NCBI GenBank assembly: GCA_023435725.1
Contig: JAEYRD010000003.1
Coordinates: forward strand, 1 to 64,000
Reading direction: 5' to 3'
Length of the DNA stretch: 64,000 nt
Source of the DNA: Pseudomonadota bacterium
GTDB taxonomy: Bacteria; Pseudomonadota; Alphaproteobacteria; Rhizobiales; Xanthobacteraceae
Shown: positions 23,457-34,303 of the stretch, in pieces
Numbering within the stretch: position 1 is the stretch's first letter
How the letters are laid out: each line of letters starts with the position of its first letter
Made by a program: the position numbers and the translations under genes
Notes under the pieces: model-generated
Database searches by the model: none
What the model saw: the letters and a program-made list of their open reading frames with translations, nothing else
What the model was told of the DNA's origin: nothing

Positions 23457-24686
23457 CTAGCCGCCGACGTCGGCGCTGATCACGTCGCCGAACAGTTCCC
23501 AGCGCTCGCCCTTGAACTTCTCGAGCCGGAGCTGGCTGATCGGCGCGAAGTCGTTCGGCCCGGTGTTGATCTGGATGCCCGGCAGCAGCGCTTCGGTGCG
23601 GAAGTCCTTCAGGCTGGCGGCCTGCTTCATGACGTTCTCGCGCGTGAGATTATCGCCGCATTGCTTCAGCACCTGGGCCAGCGTCTGCGCCACGGCGAAG
23701 CCAACGATGGTGCCCTTGTCGAGCTTGTCGCCTTCCGGGAAGTACTTGTCCATGAAGGCGATGAACTCCCTCATGCCGGGATCTTTGCTCCATTCCGGAT
23801 CCGACACATCCTTGAGATAATCGGCCGAGATGATGTCCTGCCCGTTCTCGAAGCCCGCGGGCTTCATCACGCTGCCGACGGAGGCCGAGACGTTGTTGAG
23901 GAAGTGCAGCGGCTTCCAGCCGATCTCCGCGACCTTCTTGATAGCCTGCGCCGCGAATTTCGGCGTCGTGATGTTCATGAAGACATCGGCGCCCGTCGAC
24001 CTCAGCTTGACGATGTGGCTGTCGATGGTCGGCTCGGAGGTCTCGTAGCTCTCCTCCATGACGATCATCGAGGCAGCCTTGGAGCCGAGGCCGTCCCTCA
24101 GACCCTTGAGATAGTCCTTGCCGTAGTCGTCGTTCTGGAAGAGCACGGCGATCTTGGCATCCGGCTTGTTCTTGAGCAGCCATTTCGCGTAGATCTGCGT
24201 TTCGCTCTGATAGTTGGGCTGCCAGCCCATCGTCCACGGGAAGTTCTGCGGATCGTTCCACTTGGTGGCGCCGGTCGCGACGAAGAGTTGCGGCACCTTT
24301 TTCGTGTTCATGTATTTGTGGATCGCCGAGTTCGACGGCGTGCCGAGCGAGTTGAAGATGAGCAGCACCTCGTCGCTCTCGACCAGCTTGCGCGCCTGCT
24401 CCACGGCCTTCGGAGGCGAGTAGGCGTCGTCATAGGAAACGAAGTTGATCTTGCGGCCGTTGATGCCGCCTTCGTCGTTGATCTTCTTGAAATAGGCGGC
24501 TTCGGTCCGCCCGATGATGCCATAGGCGGAAGCCGGTCCGCTGTAGGGCATGATGTTGCCGATCTTGATCTCGGTGTCGGTCGCGCCGGTATCGTATTTC
24601 TTCTGGGCTGATGCAGTGGAGGTCGAGGCCGCAATGAGCGCGAGCGCCAGTGACGCGGCCGCAAGCTTGCCGGTGACAGCGGGCAT
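23457..24686 (-). CDS. ABC transporter substrate-binding protein, LivK-like (paralogue 1)
   Basis: The 409-residue periplasmic protein has a signal peptide (about 1-27, ending ASAQ) and the type I binding-protein fold. It contains TEIKIGNIMPYSGPASAYG near the mature N terminus, FVSYDDAYSPPKAVEQARKL, and PWTMGWQPNYQSETQIYAKW. It is the most distal of three tandem paralogues of identical length downstream of livM. AGGGAG precedes the ATG. It has its own spacer and terminator, so it may be expressed independently. Given the pim cluster beyond the transporter, its ligand is probably a dicarboxylic, fatty or aromatic acid; this is inference. Confidence 0.9.
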   Translation of the reverse strand: MPAVTGKLAAASLALALIAASTSTASAQKKYDTGATDTEIKIGNIMPYSGPASAYGIIGRTEAAYFKKINDEGGINGRKINFVSYDDAYSPPKAVEQARKLVESDEVLLIFNSLGTPSNSAIHKYMNTKKVPQLFVATGATKWNDPQNFPWTMGWQPNYQSETQIYAKWLLKNKPDAKIAVLFQNDDYGKDYLKGLRDGLGSKAASMIVMEESYETSEPTIDSHIVKLRSTGADVFMNITTPKFAAQAIKKVAEIGWKPLHFLNNVSASVGSVMKPAGFENGQDIISADYLKDVSDPEWSKDPGMREFIAFMDKYFPEGDKLDKGTIVGFAVAQTLAQVLKQCGDNLTRENVMKQAASLKDFRTEALLPGIQINTGPNDFAPISQLRLEKFKGERWELFGDVISADVGG

Positions 24687-24795
24687 TCCTATCTCCCTGT
24701 TTTCTTGGTGTGTGTGCGTTTCCTTTTCTTGCCTAGCTGGTTTTTGGCGAACGCCGACGCAATTCAATACGATTTGGCAGGTGCCTTCAACAGAA

Positions 24796-24822
24796 AGCCC
24801 CCGCGATGGCGCCGCAGGGGCT
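24796..24822 (-). terminator. Intrinsic terminator after binding protein 2
   Basis: AGCCCCCGCG and CGCAGGGGCT form a 10-base stem with one mismatch, followed on the minus strand by TTTCTGTTG. It lies about 105 bases beyond the stop of the gene at 24929 and resembles the terminators of the two paralogues. Confidence 0.65.
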
Positions 24823-24928
24823 GCGTCTTTAGTAGTCAATGACGGTCACGGGTCTCGTGTGCGACTGCGAGAAGGCGCGGATGTCCTTGGTTGTTTAGCC
24901 GTGCGCCTGCGATTTTGAGTTGGGCCGC

Positions 24929-26158
24929 CTAGTGGCCGATATCGCTCGAGATGATATCGCCGAACAGCTCCCATTTCCTGCCCTTGAACCGCATCATCTG
25001 GAGCTGCTCGATCGGGGCGAAATTGTCCGGCGCGGTGTTGATGGTGATGCCGGGCAGCAGCATGTCGGGCACGAAATCCTTCATGCTGGCGGCCTGCTTC
25101 ATCACGTTCTCGCGGGTGAGGTCGTCGCCGCACATCTGCAGCACCTTCACCATGGTCTGCGCCGCCGCATAGCCGAACACCACACCGGCATCGAGCTTGT
25201 TGGCCTTGGGATTGTATTGCGCGATGAAGTCAAAGAACTTCTTCATGCCGTCATCGGCGTTCCATTGCGGATCCGAGCCGTCCTTGATGTAGGTGGCCGA
25301 CAGGATTCCCTGCGAGATCTCGAAGCCCGCCGGTTCGATCACGCCGCCGACCGAAGCGGAGACGTTCGAGATGATGTGGAGCGGATGCCAGTTGATCTCG
25401 GCGGCCTTCTTGATCGCCTGCGCGGCGAATTTCGGCGTGGTGATGCTGATGAAGACATCGGCGCCCGCGGCCTTCAGCTTCACGACGTGATCGTCGACCG
25501 CCGGCTCCGAGGTGTCGTAGCTTTCCTCCAGGACGATCATCGAGGCCTTGGCGCCGAGACCGTCCTTCAACCCCTTCAGGTAGTCCTTGCCGAAATCATC
25601 GTTCTGGTAGAGCACGCCGATTTTCGCGTCCGGATTCTCCTTCATGATGTACTTGGCGTAGATGCGTGCCTCGCTCGCGTAGTTCGGCTGCCAGCCCATC
25701 GTCCAGGGGAAGTTCTTCGGATCGTTCCATTTCGAGGCGCCGCTCGCCACGAACAATTGCGGCACCTTCTTCTCGTTCATGTATTTGCGGATCGCGCTGT
25801 TGGTGGAGGTGCCGAGCGAGCCGAAGATCAGCAGCACTCCGTCGCTCTCGACCAGCTTGCGCGCCTGCTCCACCGTCTTCGGCGGCGAATAGGCATCGTC
25901 ATAGGAGAGGAACTTGATCTTGCGGCCGTTGATGCCACCCTCGGCATTGATCTTGTTGAAATAGGCTGCCTCGGCCTGGCCGATCGCGGCGTAGGCGGAG
26001 GCCGGGCCGCTATAGGGCATGATGTTACCGAGCTTGATCTCGGTATCGGAGACGCCGCTGTCGTATTTCTTCTGCGCCAGTGCCGGATTGTTCATCGCAG
26101 TGCACAACGCGAGTGCGGCCGATAGGGCCGCAACCTGAAATCGAACGGCAGTCATCAT
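24929..26158 (-). CDS. ABC transporter substrate-binding protein, LivK-like (paralogue 2)
   Basis: This 409-residue protein is the middle one of three tandem paralogues. The signal peptide (about 1-29, ending ALAQ) is followed by KKYDSGVSDTEIKLGNIMPY. The central YDTSEPAVDDHVVKLKAAGA and C-terminal GDDLTRENVMKQAASMKDF are shared with its neighbours. The region at residues 90-120 (LLIFGSLGTSTNSAIRKY) differs in a few positions that border the ligand pocket in this fold. Two adjacent ATG codons follow GTGGGAGA; I chose the first. Like the others it should feed the livHMGF transporter upstream. Confidence 0.9.
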   Translation of the reverse strand: MMTAVRFQVAALSAALALCTAMNNPALAQKKYDSGVSDTEIKLGNIMPYSGPASAYAAIGQAEAAYFNKINAEGGINGRKIKFLSYDDAYSPPKTVEQARKLVESDGVLLIFGSLGTSTNSAIRKYMNEKKVPQLFVASGASKWNDPKNFPWTMGWQPNYASEARIYAKYIMKENPDAKIGVLYQNDDFGKDYLKGLKDGLGAKASMIVLEESYDTSEPAVDDHVVKLKAAGADVFISITTPKFAAQAIKKAAEINWHPLHIISNVSASVGGVIEPAGFEISQGILSATYIKDGSDPQWNADDGMKKFFDFIAQYNPKANKLDAGVVFGYAAAQTMVKVLQMCGDDLTRENVMKQAASMKDFVPDMLLPGITINTAPDNFAPIEQLQMMRFKGRKWELFGDIISSDIGH

Positions 26159-26219
26159 TCTCCCACCCTGGTTGGATCGGCGCCGCATTGAACAAGATTG
26201 ACGGCCGAGGTCAACAAGA

Positions 26220-26245
26220 AGCCCCCGCGGTCACCCGCGGGGGCT
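26220..26245 (-). terminator. Intrinsic terminator after binding protein 3
   Basis: AGCCCCCGCGG and CCGCGGGGGCT form a perfect 11-base stem with a 4-base loop, followed on the minus strand by TTCTTGTTG. It lies about 50 bases beyond the stop of the gene at 26296 and before the promoter region of paralogue 2. Confidence 0.8.
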
Positions 26246-26295
26246 GCTCGAGTTGAACTGTCCTTGGATTACCTTTGGACTATTACGTCAGCGCG

Positions 26296-27525
26296 TCACT
26301 CGGAGGCGACGTCGCCGCTGATGATCTCGCCGAAGAGTTCCCACTTTTCGCCTTTGAAGCGCTGCATCTGGAGCTGGGAAATCGGGGCGAAGTCGGTGGC
26401 GCTGGTGTTGATCTTGACGCCGGGAAGCAGAGTGTCCGGAGCAAAATCCTTCAATGAAGCGGCCTGCTTCATGAGGTTGGCACGGGTGAGATCGTCACCG
26501 CACATTTCCAGGACCTTGGCCAAAGTCGACGCTGCGCCATAGCCATAGACCATGCCGGTGTCGGTCTTGTCGGCACCAGGCATGTACTTGTCGACGAACT
26601 CGTTCCACTTCTTCATGCCGGGGTCGTTGTTCCACTGCGGATCCGTCGAGTCCTTGGCATAGGCCGCCGAAAGCACGTTCTGCGCGGCCTCGAAGCCGGC
26701 AGGCTTCATCACGCTGCCCACCGAGATCGACACGTTGGTGAGGATCTGGAGCGGCTTCCAGTTGAGCTCGGCGGTCTTCTTGATGGTCTGCGCCGCGAAC
26801 TTCGGCGTCGTATAGATCAGCAGCACGTCGGGATTGGCGGCCTTGATCTTGACGATATGACCATCGATCGAGGGCTCGGAGATCTCATAGCTCTCTTCCA
26901 TGATGATCATGGACGCGCCCTTGGCACCGAGTCCGTCCTTGGTGCCCTTGAGGTAGTCTTTGCCGAAATCGTCGTTCTGGTAGAGGATCGCGACCTTGGC
27001 GTTCGGCTTTTCCTTCATCAGCCATTTCGCGTAGATCTGCGCTTCGCTCTGGTAGGAGGGCTGCCAGCCCATGGTCCAGGGGAAGTTCTTCGGGTCGTTC
27101 CACTTGGTGGCACCGGTGGCGACGAAGAGCTGCGGGATCTTCTTGGCGTTGAGGTACTTCTGGATCGCGGTGTTCGAGGGCGTGCCGAGCGGATTGTACA
27201 CTGCCAGCACCTCGTCGCTCTCGACGAGCTTGCGGACCTGCTCGACGGCCTTCGGCGGCGAATAGGCGTCATCATAGGTGACGAAATTGATCTTGCGGCC
27301 GTTGATGCCGCCCTTGTCGTTGATCATCTTGAAGTAGGCTTCTTCGGTCTTGCCGATGATGCCATAGGCCGACGCCGGACCGCTGTACGGCATGATGTTG
27401 CCGATCTTGATCTCGGTATCCGAAGCGCCGGTATCGTACTTCTTCTGGGCGAGGGCAGCACTGGTGGCGACCGTGGCGACCGCCGTCGCGAGCGCGGCGG
27501 TTCGCAGTGTTCTTCCGAAAAGCAA
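26296..27525 (-). CDS. ABC transporter substrate-binding protein, LivK-like (paralogue 3)
   Basis: This is the transporter-proximal member of the three tandem binding proteins and is also 409 residues long if it begins at a TTG codon. That TTG follows AAGGAGA by 5 bases and gives a normal signal peptide (LFGRTLRTAALATAVATV to ALAQ). The frame runs on upstream into livM, but that part is livM in another frame. It starts about 40 bases after livM, so it is probably the binding protein co-transcribed with the transporter. It differs from its neighbours at VYNPLGTPSNTAIQKY, near the pocket. Confidence 0.88.
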   Translation of the reverse strand: MLFGRTLRTAALATAVATVATSAALAQKKYDTGASDTEIKIGNIMPYSGPASAYGIIGKTEEAYFKMINDKGGINGRKINFVTYDDAYSPPKAVEQVRKLVESDEVLAVYNPLGTPSNTAIQKYLNAKKIPQLFVATGATKWNDPKNFPWTMGWQPSYQSEAQIYAKWLMKEKPNAKVAILYQNDDFGKDYLKGTKDGLGAKGASMIIMEESYEISEPSIDGHIVKIKAANPDVLLIYTTPKFAAQTIKKTAELNWKPLQILTNVSISVGSVMKPAGFEAAQNVLSAAYAKDSTDPQWNNDPGMKKWNEFVDKYMPGADKTDTGMVYGYGAASTLAKVLEMCGDDLTRANLMKQAASLKDFAPDTLLPGVKINTSATDFAPISQLQMQRFKGEKWELFGEIISGDVASE

Positions 27526-27565
27526 TTGGGTCTCCTTGGTTAAACAACAGTCTTGACGAGAACTT

Positions 27566-28585
27566 TCAGTTCTTTCTGAGCCGGCTGGCCAATTGCTGGC
27601 CCAGGATTGCAACCTGTCTTGCGCCATGCGGCACGAGATAGATGACGAGGAACAGGAGCACTCCGAACACCGCACCGGAGAGGCCTTTGGAGATACCCTC
27701 CGCGATGTTCGGGACGAAGATGATGAAGGCGGCGCCGACGATCGAGCCGGGCAGCCAGCCCACGCCGCCGACGACCATGCCGAGGAACAGCGAGATCGCG
27801 AGCGTGATGGTGTAGCTGTCGGGCGCGACGAACTGCACCGCGATGGCGCCGAGCGAGCCGGCGATGCCGGTGATCGCAGCCGACACACCGAAAGCCAGCG
27901 TCTTGTACAGCGCGACATCAACGCCCATGGCGGAGGCTGCGATCTCGTTGTCGCGGATCGCCATGAAGGCGCGGCCCGAACGGGAGCGCAAGAGGTTCAC
28001 CGAGAAGATGTAGATCGCAAGCGTCACGACGAGCGTGAAGTAGTAGAGCCACATGTCCTGCGACATCGGCAGGCCGAATGGGGCGTCCGGCTTGGTGACG
28101 ACGAGGCCCTGCACGCCGCCGGTCCAGTGCTCCAGGAAGTTCAGCTTGAGGAGCTGTGGCATCGCGGTGGCGAGCGCGAAGGTCGCAAGCGCCAGGTAGA
28201 CGCCGGAGAGCCTCAGCGCCGGCTGCCCGAACAGGAAGCCGAAGGCGAAGCAGACCAGCCCTGCGATCGGCAGTGTCAGCGCGTAGTTGATGTTGAAGTG
28301 CTCCATCAGCACCGCCGTCGTGTAGGCGCCGACCGCGTAGAAGGCGCTCTGGCCGAGCGAGAACTGGCCCGAGCCGCCGGTCAGGATGTTCAGCGCCAGC
28401 ACCGCGAGCCCGTAGATCAGGAGCATCGTCATCTGGAAGATGATGAAGTTCTTGACGAATATGGGGGCGATGAGCAGCGCTGCGAGCACCACCAGCGAGG
28501 TGCCGGTGCCCAGGGTCATGGCCCGCTTCGGAACGGCCTCGACGGCCTCGTGGCCTTCAGCGACGACTTCTTCTGCTGCGCTCAT
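27566..28585 (-). CDS. livM: Branched-chain amino acid-type ABC transporter permease (LivM)
   Basis: The 339-residue permease has a charged N-terminal tail of about 25 residues and then about nine membrane helices. LTGGSGQFSLGQSAFYAVGAYT and MAIRDNEIAASAMGVDVALYK are LivM hallmarks, the latter being the loop that meets the ATPase. Its ATG lies 3 bases beyond the stop of livH. It pairs with LivH in the inner membrane and is served by LivF, LivG and probably all three binding proteins downstream. Confidence 0.9.
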   Translation of the reverse strand: MSAAEEVVAEGHEAVEAVPKRAMTLGTGTSLVVLAALLIAPIFVKNFIIFQMTMLLIYGLAVLALNILTGGSGQFSLGQSAFYAVGAYTTAVLMEHFNINYALTLPIAGLVCFAFGFLFGQPALRLSGVYLALATFALATAMPQLLKLNFLEHWTGGVQGLVVTKPDAPFGLPMSQDMWLYYFTLVVTLAIYIFSVNLLRSRSGRAFMAIRDNEIAASAMGVDVALYKTLAFGVSAAITGIAGSLGAIAVQFVAPDSYTITLAISLFLGMVVGGVGWLPGSIVGAAFIIFVPNIAEGISKGLSGAVFGVLLFLVIYLVPHGARQVAILGQQLASRLRKN

Positions 28586-28587
28586 GA

Positions 28588-29466
28588 TCAAACTCGCTTG
28601 ACGATGTGCCGGCCGAACAGACCAGCGGGTTTGACGACCAGGACGGAGATGATCAGCGCGAGCGCGATCGGGAGTTTCAGCTCATTGCCGACGCCGGGGA
28701 TGTAGGTGCCGGCGAGGTTCTCGAAGATGCCGACGAGGAAGCCGCCGACCACGGCGCCGAACGGGCTGGTCAGTCCGCCGAGCACCGCTGCGGCGAAGCC
28801 GTAGATCAGCACGCCGCCCATCATGTTGGGCTCGAGGAACACGACCGGAGCGATCAGCATGCCGGCGATCGAGCCGATCGCGGTCGCCATGCCCCAGCCG
28901 AGCGCGATCATCCAGCTCGTGTTGATGCCGACCAGCCGGGCTGATTCAGGCACCGAAGCGGCCGCGCGCATGGCAAGGCCGATCCGCGTGTACTGGAAGA
29001 AGAAATAGAGACCGAGCAGCAGCAGCACGGTGACGCCGACCATGCCGGCCTGGTGGGTCGAGATCAGCTGGCTGCCCAGGAACGGCGCGGAGCCGAACGG
29101 GGTCGGATACTGCTTGATGGTGAAGTCCCAGATCAGGCCGGCAGAGGAGTTGATGATCGCGAACAGCGCGATGAAGCCGGCGACGTTGGTCAGCACCGGC
29201 GCCTTTGCGAGCGGCTTGAACAGGATGCGCTCGATCGCGATGCCGGCGACAAAGGAAAATGCCAGCGTAATCAGGAAGGCGGCCCAATAGGGGATGCCCC
29301 ACTGCATCAACTGCCAGGAGATGAAGGTCGAGAACATCGCCATCTCGCCCTGCGCGAAGTTGAGGTGGTCGATCGCCTGGTAGATCATGACCACGGCCAG
29401 CGCCATGCAGGCGTAGATCGCGCCGGTGGCAATCCCAGCCAGGACTTGGTTGGTGAAAAGCTCCAT
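28588..29466 (-). CDS. livH: Branched-chain amino acid-type ABC transporter permease (LivH)
   Basis: The 292-residue permease has about eight membrane helices and the LivH opening QVLAGIATGAIYACMALAV with HLNFAQGEMAMFSTF. It contains ESARLVGINTSWMIALGWGM, the cytoplasmic coupling loop. It is the third gene in the order livG-livF-livH-livM. Only 12 bases separate it from livF, so all four are one transcript. Confidence 0.9.
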   Translation of the reverse strand: MELFTNQVLAGIATGAIYACMALAVVMIYQAIDHLNFAQGEMAMFSTFISWQLMQWGIPYWAAFLITLAFSFVAGIAIERILFKPLAKAPVLTNVAGFIALFAIINSSAGLIWDFTIKQYPTPFGSAPFLGSQLISTHQAGMVGVTVLLLLGLYFFFQYTRIGLAMRAAASVPESARLVGINTSWMIALGWGMATAIGSIAGMLIAPVVFLEPNMMGGVLIYGFAAAVLGGLTSPFGAVVGGFLVGIFENLAGTYIPGVGNELKLPIALALIISVLVVKPAGLFGRHIVKRV

Positions 29467-29478
29467 CGTGCCGGCTCC

Positions 29479-30188
29479 TCAGTAACCCAGATAGGATTTG
29501 CGGATTTCTTCGTTGTTCGCGATGTCCTTGGCGTTGCCCGACATCACGATGCGTCCGGTCTCGATCACATAGGCCTGGTCGGCGAGCTCGAGCGCGAGCT
29601 GGGCGTTCTGCTCGACCACCAGGATCGACACCTTGTCCTCGCGGTTGATCTTGCCGAGGATGCCGAACAGGTCGCGCACGATCAGCGGCGCGAGGCCGAA
29701 GGACGGCTCGTCCAGCAGCATCAGCCGCGGCCGCAGCATCAGGGCACGGGCGACCGCGAGCATCTGCTGCTCGCCGCCGGAGAGCGTGCCGGCCTGCTGG
29801 GTGTGCCGCTGCTTGAGCACCGGGAAATGCGCATACATGCGCTCGATGTCGGAGACGATGCCGGCGCTGTCCTTGCGGGTGATGGCCCCGAGTTGGAGGT
29901 TTTCCTCCACCGTCATGGTGGTGAAGGTGCCGCGGCCCTGCGGCACATGGGCAATGCCGAACCGCACGATGTTCTCGGTCGAGCGGTTGTTCAGCGGCTT
30001 GCCGTCGAATTCGATCGCACCGGTGGAGCGCACCATGTTGCAGATCGCGCGCAACGTGGTGGTCTTGCCAGCGCCGTTGGCGCCTAACAGCGTCGTCAGC
30101 GAGCCCTCGTTGAGCGAGAAGGTCAGGCCGTGGAGTGCCTGGACCTGGCCGTAATAGGCGCGCAGGTCCTTGACGTTGAGCAGTGTCG

Positions 30189-30192
<4 letters not shown>
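29479..30192 (-). CDS. livF: Branched-chain amino acid-type ABC transporter ATP-binding protein (LivF)
   Basis: The 237-residue ATPase has Walker A GANGAGKTT, signature TLSGGEQQM, Walker B LMLLDEPSFG and the LivF tail LVVEQNAQLALELADQAYV. It overlaps livG by 4 bases. It resembles the LivF of the first transporter (9958-10689) over its whole length, as expected for paralogues of one family. It hydrolyses ATP to drive uptake by LivHM. Confidence 0.92.
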
Positions 30193-30986
<794 letters not shown>

Positions 30987-30992
30987 CTCGTC

Positions 30993-31016
30993 TCGCCCAC
31001 ACCGTTCAGTGGGCGA
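30993..31016 (-). other. Hairpin overlapping the livG ribosome binding region
   Basis: TCGCCCAC and GTGGGCGA are perfect 8-base arms around an 8-base loop, ending 6 bases from the livG start. In RNA the hairpin would cover the GGGCGAGA stretch near the start codon. It could be a weak terminator after the IclR gene or a translational brake. Confidence 0.4.
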
Positions 31017-31052
31017 AGGGGCGATGCGAACCGCTCCCGGCTATGACAAAGG

Positions 31053-31919
31053 CTATCTGAACCCCTCGGCCACACGCGCAACTTTTCCTCCTGATTTCAG
31101 CTTTTTGCTGACTTCTTTTTTGGATTGCGGCATCAGACCCCCGAGCGCCGCTTCGATGTTCCTTACCATCGCCAGCAGACGCGGTCCAATGTCGTTGATC
31201 AAACGCTCTTCCGTGAAGCGGAATGCGGGGGCGCCGCAATTGAATGCGTAAGGTCCGGTTCCGTCGTTGAGCTTGAGCGCGACGCCGGCGGCGCCGATAT
31301 CGTCGTGCCAATCGCCGACGGAAATCGCAAAACCGTATTTTGCGACGGTCTCGCCGGAACGTTCCAGTCCATCGCGCATCTTCGGCCAGCGGCTGCCGTA
31401 ATGTTCGCGCAGTATGCGGGACACTTCGGCGCGGCCCTCGTCATCGAGCGCCCAGAAATAGGCGCGGCCCATCGCGCTGGTTGCAATCGGCACGCGGGAG
31501 CCGACGTCAAGTTGAACGCCGACCGTCTCGCTGCCACGGCTTTGCCCAAAATAGATCATGCTGTGACGGTCGCGGCCGCCGACAGCGACCGCGCCGCCGG
31601 TCGCGCGCATCATTTCCTCGCGGAACGGCTCGGACAAATGCCGAACGCCGAGATTGGCCAGCGCCGCGTACCCGAGCGCCATTGCGGCGGGCGCAAGCTG
31701 ATATTTCTCGAAGCGGGGAACCGGTGTCAGATAACCGAGCTTGGTCAGCGTGTAGGTCAGCCGCGAAACCGTCGGCTTCGGCAGGTTGGTGCGCGCCGCA
31801 ATCTCCTGATTGCCGAGAAGTCCGTCGCTGGGCTGGAATGCGCGCAATACATCTAGTCCGCGGGAAAGCGCGACGACAAAATTCCGATCGGTCGCGGTCT
31901 TCTTCCCTGTACGCTTCAT
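31053..31919 (-). CDS. IclR-family transcriptional regulator
   Basis: The 288-residue protein has an N-terminal winged helix-turn-helix (about 18-78: VVALSRGLDVLRAF, then EIAARTNLPKPTVSRLTYTL) and the IclR effector domain from about 90, ending near GLMPQSKKE. A basic tail of 20 residues follows. The ATG at 31919 is chosen because the upstream in-frame extension would cover the operator and promoter. It lies between livGFHM and the divergent pim operon; in Rhodopseudomonas palustris an IclR-type gene also neighbours pimFABCDE. It probably controls both uptake and degradation. Confidence 0.88.
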   Translation of the reverse strand: MKRTGKKTATDRNFVVALSRGLDVLRAFQPSDGLLGNQEIAARTNLPKPTVSRLTYTLTKLGYLTPVPRFEKYQLAPAAMALGYAALANLGVRHLSEPFREEMMRATGGAVAVGGRDRHSMIYFGQSRGSETVGVQLDVGSRVPIATSAMGRAYFWALDDEGRAEVSRILREHYGSRWPKMRDGLERSGETVAKYGFAISVGDWHDDIGAAGVALKLNDGTGPYAFNCGAPAFRFTEERLINDIGPRLLAMVRNIEAALGGLMPQSKKEVSKKLKSGGKVARVAEGFR

Positions 31920-31986
31920 CCCTGATCTGCTTCTTGCGCGGAGTCGTTGACAACGTCCGTGCTTCAAAATAACCCTGCCGTCAAGA

Positions 31987-32005
31987 TGCGGAATTAAATT
32001 CCGCA
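31987..32005. promoter_or_regulatory. Perfect palindrome, probable IclR operator
   Basis: TGCGGAATTAAATTCCGCA is a perfect 19-base palindrome (9-base arms, one central A). It overlaps a second, imperfect dyad ATTCCGC-ACC-GCGAAAT. It lies between the divergent IclR gene and pimF, 45 bases upstream of pimF. The GGAATT/AATTCC core is of the type bound by IclR regulators. Confidence 0.7.
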
Positions 32006-32049
32006 CCGCGAAATCGAACAAAAGTGAATCCCCACCAAGGAGGGAAGCC

Positions 32050-34146
<2,097 letters not shown>

Positions 34147-34169
34147 TGGCCGCTGGCACCTCTATGGGC

Positions 34170-34298
34170 GTCATTCCCCGTTGCGCAATTGCGCAACGGG
34201 GATGGCCCGAAGGGCCAGGCCCGGAATCCATTTCGCCTTTGAGTGTGCGGCCTGATGGATTCCGGGCTCGCGACTTTGTCGCGCCCCGGAATGACGAC
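34170..34298. repeat. Dispersed palindromic repeat (GTCATTCC type)
   Basis: The element is bounded by GTCATTCC and GGAATGAC, with internal dyads TTGCGCAATTGCGCAA and ATGGCCCGAAGGGCCAGG. It shares 'ATGGATTCCGGGC' with the copies at 38503-38608 and 51951-52056. It lies between pimF and pimA. Confidence 0.8.
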
Positions 34299-34303
34299 TG
34301 ATC

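Noticed and set aside
27526..27921. A 132-residue N-terminal extension of binding protein 3
   Set aside because: It is livM read in another frame. The TTG after AAGGAGA gives a proper signal peptide and the same length as the two paralogues.
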